Below, in pieces: positions 1 to 5,066 of a stretch of 5,066 nucleotides of DNA; the first letter of the stretch is position 1, and every line of letters begins with the position of its first letter. The notes beneath the pieces were generated by a model, which was not told the origin of the DNA, ran no database searches, and worked only from the letters and a program-made list of their open reading frames with translations. The position numbers and the translations under genes were made by a program. Origin of the DNA: DATIHQ01 sp035480535 (GTDB lineage Bacteria > Chlamydiota > Chlamydiia > Chlamydiales > SM23-39); the NCBI GenBank assembly GCA_035480535.1, contig DATIHQ010000081.1, forward strand, positions 1 to 5,066, read 5' to 3'.

Positions 1-228
1 AGTTGTGCGGGAAAGGGGAACGAGCATCACTGCATAGGCATTGGCCTTGGAAAAATGAAGGTCTCCATCTGTTTTGTCTGTATGCCTTGGCGTGACGTCG
101 GCGTCTCCAATATAGATCAAATTGCCGCCCACATGGAGTGGATGATAATCCCAATATCCTTTGGTGGGCTCTTCGCACTCCTGTGAAAAAAGAGACAACG
201 CGAATAAGAGCAGAAAATATTTCTTCAT
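1..228 (-). CDS. Partial gene for a probable exported protein of unknown function (N-terminal 76 residues)
   Basis: An open minus-strand frame starts at ATG 228 and runs off the left edge with no stop, giving 76 residues. The N terminus looks like a signal peptide: two Lys after Met, then a hydrophobic stretch (residues 4-14, YFLLLFALSLF), with possible signal peptidase I cleavage after Ser15. Cys18 is not in a proper lipobox, because Glu precedes it, so a lipoprotein is unlikely. The mature part is polar with aromatic, strand-like stretches (GGNLIYIG at 34-41, HFSKANAYAVMLVPLS at 58-73), which would suit an outer-membrane beta-barrel or another envelope protein; that is inference. It lies 27 nt after recN on the same strand and may be co-transcribed. 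There is no good Shine-Dalgarno. I do not recognise the family. The visible signal peptide and unbroken frame make a real gene likely. Confidence 0.7.
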   Translation of the reverse strand, partial: MKKYFLLLFALSLFSQECEEPTKGYWDYHPLHVGGNLIYIGDADVTPRHTDKTDGDLHFSKANAYAVMLVPLSRTT

Positions 229-255
229 AGAAGTTTCATTGTAGGATTTTGTGCA

Positions 256-1827
256 TTAAACGCCAAGCATTCGGTTGTATTCTCGCTCGCAGGAGTCTGC
301 CGAAAGTTTAGAAATCGCTGTGAATGTTTGCGCGCCTTTTTCTGTTTTGGAGACGAGGAAATGGTGCGTCGCCGAGCGGGCTACTTGAACAAAATGGGTG
401 ACGCAGATCACTTGCCTTCTTTGGGCGAGCTTTTTTAGTTTCTCGCCGAGAATCGCCGCTGTTTGCCCCCCAACATTGCTGTCAATTTCATCAAAGATAA
501 GACAGGGACACCCCTCTTTTTCTGCTAGGACGGTTTTAATGGCGAGGAGAAGGCGGGAGAGCTCGCCGCCGCTGGCGCATTGTTCAAGGGGAACTGGGAA
601 GAGGCCGAGGTTGGCCGAGAAGAGAAAGCGAATTTCATCGGCGCCATTTGGGGAAAGGGGCTTGAGAGCGATCTGAATCTCAAACTTCGCCTGGGGAATG
701 TTCAGGCTTTTCAGCTCCGCGAGAATTTGCTGGGCAAATTGAGGAGCTAGCTTTTTTCGCTTTTCAGATAATGCAGAAGAGAGTGCGAGATTTTTTTCTC
801 GAGTGGATGCGAGCTCAGTTTGTAAGGCGGCGATTTGCTCGTCGAGGGAACAAAGGCGGTCCACTTGAGCTTGAAGTTTTTGTTTCTGCGCTTCTACCTC
901 CTCAAAGGTAGCGCCAAATCGGCGCTTGATCGATTCAATGGCTGCAAGGCGGCTCTCGAGCGTTTCTAATCGTTTGGGATCGGCTTCCAATTGATCTGCA
1001 AAGGAACAGAGAGAAAATCCAGCTTCTTCCAGTTCAAGCGCCGCGCTCTTCATCGATTCGCCAATTTTGGCCAGGCGGGGATCAAATCGGGCCGCATATT
1101 CAAGGGTGGCCGCGGATCGCTTCAATAGAGGAACGTTTTCTGTGAGGAAAGAGGAGGTTGCGCCGATTTTTTCCAAGAGCTCCTGCGCATGCGTTAGAAG
1201 ATGGTGTTCTTGGGAGAGCTTTTCCTCTTCTTCCTTTTGCCAATTAACCTCTTCAATTAAAGACAAATCTTCTTGGGCTCTCTTTAGATCTCTTTCTCTC
1301 TCGGTTTGCGAAAGAGACTGAAGCTCAGATTCTTGCGACTTTTCTTGGGCGAAGGAAGAGGCGAGCTCAGCTCTTTGGCTGAAAAGATCGGCAAAGGCAT
1401 CGAGTTGATTGCGCTGCTGCTCAGAGGAGCAAAGAGTGGCCGAGCTGCTTTGATCGACCCATTCTAGGGCGGAGCCCACACATTTTTTTAAGAAGGCGAG
1501 GCTCACCTGTTGCTCTTCAATGAAGCAGCGATTTTTTCCCGAGCGGTGGATTTCGCGGCGGACGGTAACAGAAGAAGAGAGGGGAATTTCTATATTTTCT
1601 TCTGCGAGAAAGTCAGGAGAAGTAATCGTGGCTTCAACGACTGCAAGATCGGCTTCTTTTCGAAGGAGCTGCATGTCGGCTCTCTCTCCCCCAATGAGGC
1701 GGATGGCGGCGAGGATGGCCGATTTACCCGCGCCTGTTTCACCGGTGAGAATATTTAAGCCGGCGCCAAAGGAAATCTCCGCTTTTTCAATCAGGACCAA
1801 GTTCTGGATCCGAAGGAGAGTTAACAT
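256..1827 (-). CDS. recN: DNA repair protein RecN
   Basis: RecN is a cytosolic SMC-like ATPase that acts early in recombinational repair of double-strand breaks, with RecA. The 523-residue product is close to the usual 550 or so. The N-terminal head has the RecN-type opening (MLTLLRIQNLVLIEKAEI) and the Walker A motif GETGAGKS at 29-36. A long Glu/Lys/Gln/Leu-rich coiled-coil region occupies roughly 150-375. The C-terminal head has the ABC signature SGGELSR (419-425), Walker B LIFDEID (443-449), D-loop SNVGG (450-454) and the switch His in VTHFVQVA (476-483), where most homologues read VTHLPQVA. All ATPase motifs are intact. The ATG overlaps the rnhC stop by 7 nt (ATGTTAA), and AGGAG sits only 2 nt before it inside rnhC, so translation is probably coupled to rnhC. 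The start matches the family N terminus. Confidence 0.97.
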   Translation of the reverse strand: MLTLLRIQNLVLIEKAEISFGAGLNILTGETGAGKSAILAAIRLIGGERADMQLLRKEADLAVVEATITSPDFLAEENIEIPLSSSVTVRREIHRSGKNRCFIEEQQVSLAFLKKCVGSALEWVDQSSSATLCSSEQQRNQLDAFADLFSQRAELASSFAQEKSQESELQSLSQTERERDLKRAQEDLSLIEEVNWQKEEEEKLSQEHHLLTHAQELLEKIGATSSFLTENVPLLKRSAATLEYAARFDPRLAKIGESMKSAALELEEAGFSLCSFADQLEADPKRLETLESRLAAIESIKRRFGATFEEVEAQKQKLQAQVDRLCSLDEQIAALQTELASTREKNLALSSALSEKRKKLAPQFAQQILAELKSLNIPQAKFEIQIALKPLSPNGADEIRFLFSANLGLFPVPLEQCASGGELSRLLLAIKTVLAEKEGCPCLIFDEIDSNVGGQTAAILGEKLKKLAQRRQVICVTHFVQVARSATHHFLVSKTEKGAQTFTAISKLSADSCEREYNRMLGV

Positions 1828-2711
1828 ATCTCCTGCATGGTTTTAAAGTGGGTTTTTGCGACCTTGGAAAGAACTTCTTTGCCGAATTTAGCGACGAGTT
1901 TTTGCCCCGCTTCGACGACCGCCTTGGAAGCCCCTTTAGGAATCTCCAATGCATATTCATTGCTTAACGTTTGGATCCCCTCTAAAAAGCCTGCCCGCGC
2001 TAAAATCGAGGCGGCCGCTACGACTAAATCTTCCTCGCCGCGCACCTTTTGCGTTAAATGGACATCCACTTTTTTTTGTTTGAGCGCATTTTCCATCACA
2101 TATTCATCGGCAAATTGGTCGAGAAGCGCCTCGCGGCAGCCTGTTTTGGCAGAGAGATCGCCAAGAGCCGCGGCATGCGCCCAGCCGAGCAGGCGGTTTA
2201 AGTTTTTAAATTTCCCGTAGAGCTCATTGTATTTCATGGGAAAGAGGCGGATGACGGTATAGGGAAATTCCGAGCGAATTTTTGAGGCGAGCTTGAGGAT
2301 TGAATCATCGGAAAATCGCTTGCTATCTTTAACGCCCCACTCTTGCAGTTTTTGGATTCCCTCCCCATCGGCGTAGACGGCGGCGACGCAAAGAGGGCCG
2401 AAGAAATCTCCTTTGCCCGCCTCATCCATTCCAATGTGAGGAGTTAAATCGAGATGGGCGACGGGATGGGAAAATTTAAATTCGCGCAAGATTTCAGGCT
2501 CCAAGTAAAACTCGATGAACTGCGCCATTTCTTTGCCTTGGACAGTTAAACTTCCCGACTCATAAAGCGTGCAGGAAATTCCCTTCTTTTTCGCTGAGAA
2601 AACTGTGTAGGCTGGTTTGGAGAGCTCAAAACCCTGCTCGCGCAAATCGGCTTCGAGTTTGGCGGCGAGTTTCAAATCGATCTTTGCTGAAAAGCAAGCT
2701 GGTTTTGTCAT
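1821..2711 (-). CDS. rnhC: Ribonuclease HIII
   Basis: RNase HIII is a metal-dependent endonuclease that cleaves the RNA strand of RNA/DNA hybrids in the cytosol, such as primers and R-loops. The product is 296 residues from ATG 2711. Residues 1 to about 80 form the N-terminal TBP-like substrate-binding domain that separates HIII from HII. The catalytic domain opens with GMDEAGKGDFFGPL, with catalytic Asp96-Glu97. It continues with VKDSK (Asp129), the HIII signature KYNELY plus NLNRLLGWAHA (about 160-180), LLDQFAD (Asp198) and DLVVAAASILAR. The frame also extends to a TTG at 2747, but that codon lies upstream of the perfect -10 box at 2739-2744, has no ribosome site and would add 12 residues without family character; I chose ATG 2711. 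The Shine-Dalgarno is weak. The gene leads a unit with recN and is divergent from rodZ, as I recall for CT008/CT009 of C. trachomatis. Confidence 0.95.
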   Translation of the reverse strand: MTKPACFSAKIDLKLAAKLEADLREQGFELSKPAYTVFSAKKKGISCTLYESGSLTVQGKEMAQFIEFYLEPEILREFKFSHPVAHLDLTPHIGMDEAGKGDFFGPLCVAAVYADGEGIQKLQEWGVKDSKRFSDDSILKLASKIRSEFPYTVIRLFPMKYNELYGKFKNLNRLLGWAHAAALGDLSAKTGCREALLDQFADEYVMENALKQKKVDVHLTQKVRGEEDLVVAAASILARAGFLEGIQTLSNEYALEIPKGASKAVVEAGQKLVAKFGKEVLSKVAKTHFKTMQEIC

Positions 2712-2715
2712 AATA

Positions 2716-2746
2716 TTGATTGTAAGGGCTTGGGTGGAATTATACA
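2716..2746 (+). promoter_or_regulatory. Weak candidate promoter for rodZ
   Basis: TTGATT (2716-2721, 4 of 6) and TATACA (2741-2746, 4 of 6) are separated by 19 nt, longer than optimal. The rightward gene must have a promoter nearby because its left neighbour is divergent. This -10 would overlap the rnhC -10 on the other strand, so the two units could compete for polymerase. A pair TTGGGT (2730-2735) and TAACAT (2753-2758) with 17 nt spacing is an equally weak alternative. Confidence 0.25.
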
Positions 2747-2767
2747 AGATGGTAACATCAAGTTCAA
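2739..2767 (-). promoter_or_regulatory. Sigma-70-type promoter for rnhC-recN
   Basis: On the minus strand TTGAAC (2767-2762, 4 of 6 to TTGACA) is followed by exactly 17 nt and a perfect TATAAT (2744-2739). Transcription would start near 2732, about 20 nt before ATG 2711. The site lies in the divergent gap between rnhC and rodZ. Its position excludes the upstream TTG at 2747 as the rnhC start for this transcript. Confidence 0.65.
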
Positions 2768-2771
2768 TTTT

Positions 2772-2776
2772 GGAGG
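2772..2776 (+). promoter_or_regulatory. Strong ribosome binding site of rodZ
   Basis: GGAGG lies 6 nt before ATG 2783. It is the clearest Shine-Dalgarno of the window and decides the rodZ start. The other starts here have only weak or badly spaced sites. Confidence 0.85.
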
Positions 2777-2782
2777 GCGTCT

Positions 2783-3190
2783 ATGAGCGAGGGGTTAAAG
2801 AAGTTGGGAGAAAAATTCCGTGTGAAGCGGGAAGAGATGAACCTTTCACTCAAAGAGGTGGAAAATGCCACATCCATCCGGATGCTTTATCTGCAGGCAA
2901 TCGAAGAGGGGAGGGTGGGCCATTTTCTATCTACCGTCTATGCTTTGGGATTCATCCGGCAATATGCCAACTTCCTTGGATTTGAGCAGGAAAAACTGAT
3001 GAAAGAATTTCCAGAGGCATTGCGCTTCACTCCTGAAAAGCAAGAGTTTGCCTACGGAATCGGCACGATGGAAATGAGAGGCGCTCCGCATGGAGGCGTC
3101 CGTTGGCTCCCCAATCTTTTATGGGGCTCTGTTTTTATCTTAGTTTTGATTGTAGCTTGGTATTTTGCGAAGTTTCTTGGAATTGTTTAG
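2783..3190 (+). CDS. rodZ: RodZ-like cell-shape protein, short chlamydial form
   Basis: RodZ is a bitopic inner-membrane protein whose cytosolic helix-turn-helix domain binds MreB and links it to the peptidoglycan machinery; in Chlamydia it works with MreB in division. The product has 135 residues. Residues 4-75 are a HTH_25-type domain with the RodZ pattern: LGEKFRVKREEMNLSLKEVE, then SIRMLYLQAIEEG (31-43) and YALGFIRQYANFLGF (53-67). A linker (76-108) precedes one membrane segment at about 109-129 (LPNLLWGSVFILVLIVAWYF), and the protein ends six residues later. The proline-rich and periplasmic parts of E. coli RodZ (337 residues) are absent, which as I recall is also true of Chlamydia CT009. 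ATG 2783 is fixed by GGAGG. The kinase-like gene follows after 38 nt with no terminator. A membrane-tethered regulator is the alternative, but the motif set favours RodZ. Confidence 0.88.
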   Translation: MSEGLKKLGEKFRVKREEMNLSLKEVENATSIRMLYLQAIEEGRVGHFLSTVYALGFIRQYANFLGFEQEKLMKEFPEALRFTPEKQEFAYGIGTMEMRGAPHGGVRWLPNLLWGSVFILVLIVAWYFAKFLGIV

Positions 3191-3191
3191 T

Positions 3192-3220
3192 TTGATTGTA
3201 AATTCGAAATTGTTTATGGT
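3192..3220 (+). promoter_or_regulatory. Weak candidate promoter ahead of the kinase-like gene
   Basis: TTGATT (3192-3197) and TATGGT (3215-3220), each 4 of 6 to consensus, are exactly 17 nt apart in the 38-nt gap after rodZ. Initiation would fall almost at ATG 3229, giving a near-leaderless message, which would fit the lack of a Shine-Dalgarno there. Read-through from rodZ is the simpler explanation, so this is only a candidate. Confidence 0.2.
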
Positions 3221-3228
3221 CTGGTTCT

Positions 3229-5066
3229 ATGGAAGCTCTCGGCGACTACATCATCCAAAGATCCTTGGGCCAAGGCGCTTTTGGCGCAGTCTATTTAGCT
3301 GAACATCGATTCATCAAACGCTCGTTTGCCTTGAAAGTTTTGCCCGAAGAAATCTGCAGCAATGCGGGTTTTATGCGCAGATTCGAGGAGCAAGTGGGCG
3401 AAATCGCCGCTCTCGACCATCCGAATATCGCCAAAATCCACAATGTCTCCCACAGCGATGGGCGCTATTTCATCGTCACTGATCCCGTATGCGATTCGCT
3501 GGGTGAGACCATGAATCTAGAGCGCTATCTGGAGCTGAAGGGGAAATCGCTCAACGAAGAAGATTGGTGCGATCTACTCGGTCAAGTCGCATCGGCGCTC
3601 GATTATGCGCATGAAGCAGGCGTTGTGCATGGAGCCATTAAACTCACCAATATATTGGTTGTGGCGGCAGAAAAAGGAGTAAGACTCATTCTTTCCGATT
3701 TTGGTCTGACCCGATTGATCGGGGAGGGGATTAGCTTTTTCCGGATCTGCGAGCAAATCGCCAAAGCCTTTATGCCTCATCTGCAGGAACGGGCCGTTCA
3801 GCAAGCGCGCCATTTCATCCGGAGTTTTTCTTTCCTAGCCCCCGAACAAAAAGTCCTCATCGGCGATGCGATCACAACAAAAGCAGACGGATATGCCTTT
3901 GGAGTTTTAACCTATTATCTTCTGCTGCAAAAAGTGCCTGAAGGATGTTTTGATCTTCCTTCCCGGGCTCTTTCTGAAGCGACGCTCAATTGGGATTTCC
4001 TCATCAACCGCTGTTTGCAGACCAATCCCAACGTGCGTCCCCAGAAATTGACGCAGGCGATGCAAGAATATCTCCATGCGCCTCGGGTGATTTCCAAAGA
4101 GATGTTAAGTTTGGCAGAAGTGGAACCCAAAGTGGATAATATTCTGCAAATGGCCTTCGAATTTAAAAAAGAAGAAGTGCCCGCTGCCGTTTCAGCACCT
4201 GTCCAAGCAGCCACTATTGAACATGAGGCGCCAAAGCCTGTTTTGCGGCCGCAAGAGATCTCTCGCCCAGAATATGAGTCAGATCCCGGCGCGATTTTCC
4301 AGCGAGATACCCTTGTTTCCCATTACATTCCCAAAAAAGTGGAAGTGAAAGAGATCGATCCTCTCCTCAGCGAGATGGTAATCGTTCCAGGGGGAACCTA
4401 TATCAGAGGCAGCAATGAAGGGGCTCGCGATGAGATGCCGCGCCACCCGGTCAACCTTTTGAGTTTTGCCCTCGATATCCATCCCGTCACCAATGAGCAA
4501 TTCGTCCGTTTTCTCCAAGCGATGGGCGGGGAAAAAGATCACAACAACAACGATATCATTCGCCTTCGCGATTCGCGCATTAAACGCAGCGCCGGCAAGG
4601 TAGTCATCGAATCAGGTTATGGAAAACATCCAGTTGTCGGCGTGACCTGGTATGGCGCCGTCGCCTATGCGAAATGGATTGGCAAGCGGCTCCCCACAGA
4701 AGCGGAGTGGGAAATTGCCGCCTCGAGCGGAAAGGATATTTTCCTCTACCCAACGGGCAATGAAATTGAAAGAACGCAAGCCAACTTCTTTAGTTCCGAC
4801 ACCACCCCGGTTCTCAGTTATCCTCCCAACGCCTTTGGCCTTTACGACACTGCCGGCAACGTCTATGAATGGTGCCAAGATTGGTATGCCTACAATTATT
4901 ACGACTCCTCGGCGCTCGAGCCAGACAATCCCCTCGGCCCCCCGCAAGGCGTCTATCGCGTTCTGCGCGGCGGCTGTTGGAAAAGCTTAAAAGAAGATCT
5001 CCGCTGTTCCCATCGCCATCGCAATAATCCCGGAGCAGTCAATGGAACGTATGGGTTTCGGTGTGC
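3229..5066 (+). CDS. pkn1: Pkn1-like protein: Ser/Thr-kinase fold fused to an FGE-sulfatase-type domain (3' end missing)
   Basis: The frame is open from ATG 3229 to the right edge, 612 codons plus 2 nt. Residues 5-282 are a Hanks-type kinase fold: Gly-rich loop LGQGAFGAVYLA (13-24), ALKV with Lys36, HPNI (64-67), catalytic loop HGAIKLTN (134-141), DFG (157-159), APE (204-206), D220 in the helix F motif and Arg270 in NPNVRP. The HRD Asp is Ala136 and the alpha-C Glu aligns with Gln55, so activity is doubtful. Residues 285-380 are a polar linker rich in Ala, Pro and Glu. Residues 381-612 are FGE-sulfatase/C-type-lectin-like: VPGGTYIRGS, RLPTEAEWEIAA (487-498), NAFGLYDTAGNVYEWCQDWY (534-553), RVLRGGCW (577-584), YGFRC (608-612); only the last few residues should be missing. 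No signal peptide or membrane segment is seen. Chlamydial Pkn1 has this architecture and size. There is no Shine-Dalgarno, and a stop at 3199-3201 bars any upstream start. Confidence 0.9.
   Translation, partial: MEALGDYIIQRSLGQGAFGAVYLAEHRFIKRSFALKVLPEEICSNAGFMRRFEEQVGEIAALDHPNIAKIHNVSHSDGRYFIVTDPVCDSLGETMNLERYLELKGKSLNEEDWCDLLGQVASALDYAHEAGVVHGAIKLTNILVVAAEKGVRLILSDFGLTRLIGEGISFFRICEQIAKAFMPHLQERAVQQARHFIRSFSFLAPEQKVLIGDAITTKADGYAFGVLTYYLLLQKVPEGCFDLPSRALSEATLNWDFLINRCLQTNPNVRPQKLTQAMQEYLHAPRVISKEMLSLAEVEPKVDNILQMAFEFKKEEVPAAVSAPVQAATIEHEAPKPVLRPQEISRPEYESDPGAIFQRDTLVSHYIPKKVEVKEIDPLLSEMVIVPGGTYIRGSNEGARDEMPRHPVNLLSFALDIHPVTNEQFVRFLQAMGGEKDHNNNDIIRLRDSRIKRSAGKVVIESGYGKHPVVGVTWYGAVAYAKWIGKRLPTEAEWEIAASSGKDIFLYPTGNEIERTQANFFSSDTTPVLSYPPNAFGLYDTAGNVYEWCQDWYAYNYYDSSALEPDNPLGPPQGVYRVLRGGCWKSLKEDLRCSHRHRNNPGAVNGTYGFRC

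Noticed and set aside
175..228. Lipoprotein signal in the exported protein at Cys18
   Set aside because: The residues before Cys18 are Ser-Gln-Glu, which does not fit a lipobox; ordinary signal peptidase cleavage is more likely.
398..1846. Plus-strand open frames inside recN (398-676, 1067-1321, 1510-1758, 1520-1846)
   Set aside because: They are antisense to a complete RecN with all motifs, have Ser/Arg-rich translations without domain character, and no credible ribosome sites.
1837..2434. Open frames overlapping rnhC (plus 1837-2220, minus 2234-2434)
   Set aside because: They are shadows of the RNase HIII frame, which carries all conserved motifs.
2712..2747. Upstream extension of rnhC to a TTG start at 2747
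   Set aside because: The TTG has no ribosome site, lies upstream of the perfect -10 box on the same strand, and adds 12 residues without family character.
2617..2985. Plus-strand frame spanning the rnhC 5' end and the first half of rodZ
   Set aside because: It covers the intergenic promoter and overlaps rodZ in another frame; rodZ has the Shine-Dalgarno and the HTH domain.
3191..3228. Terminator between rodZ and the kinase-like gene
   Set aside because: The 38-nt AT-rich gap contains no stable GC-rich stem followed by a T run.
3574..4990. Minus- and plus-strand frames inside the kinase/FGE gene (3574-3813, 3915-4214, 4279-4542, 4612-4947, 4652-4990)
   Set aside because: The frame from 3229 is continuous for 612 codons with kinase and FGE-type motifs, so these are shadows.

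Overview
The window looks like part of the chromosome of a chlamydia-related bacterium, most likely an environmental or amoeba-associated Chlamydiae lineage. Three things suggest this: an RNase HIII gene divergent from a very short RodZ homologue (an arrangement I recall in Chlamydia trachomatis as CT008/CT009), a RodZ with no periplasmic domain, and a Pkn1-like protein that joins a Ser/Thr-kinase fold to a C-terminal FGE-sulfatase-type domain. The genus cannot be fixed from this window. No rRNA, tRNA, insertion sequence, CRISPR array, phage gene or convincing terminator hairpin is visible.

Layout. Everything left of about 2711 is on the minus strand and reads leftwards: rnhC (RNase HIII), then recN overlapping it by 7 nt, then after 27 nt the start of an unrecognised, probably exported protein cut by the left edge. 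A minus-strand promoter with a perfect -10 lies just ahead of rnhC, in the divergent gap, and fixes its likely start codon. To the right, on the plus strand, are rodZ with a strong Shine-Dalgarno and then, 38 nt on, a long open frame that runs off the right edge. That last gene is the kinase/FGE protein, read codon by codon from 3229 to 5066 without a stop; it is probably only a few residues short of complete.

How the genes fit together. The left unit concerns nucleic acid maintenance: RNase HIII removes RNA from RNA/DNA hybrids and RecN is an SMC-like ATPase of double-strand break repair. The right unit concerns cell shape and signalling: RodZ is the membrane anchor for MreB, which chlamydiae use for division, and the following gene encodes a cytosolic-looking kinase-fold protein.

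The most noteworthy point is that the kinase-fold protein has lost the catalytic Asp of the HRD motif (HGA instead) and, by alignment, the alpha-C Glu (Gln), while keeping the VAIK Lys, the catalytic-loop Asn, DFG and APE. Its FGE-type domain also lacks the cysteine pair of true formylglycine-generating enzymes. It may therefore be a two-domain binding or scaffold protein rather than an enzyme, encoded directly behind rodZ.
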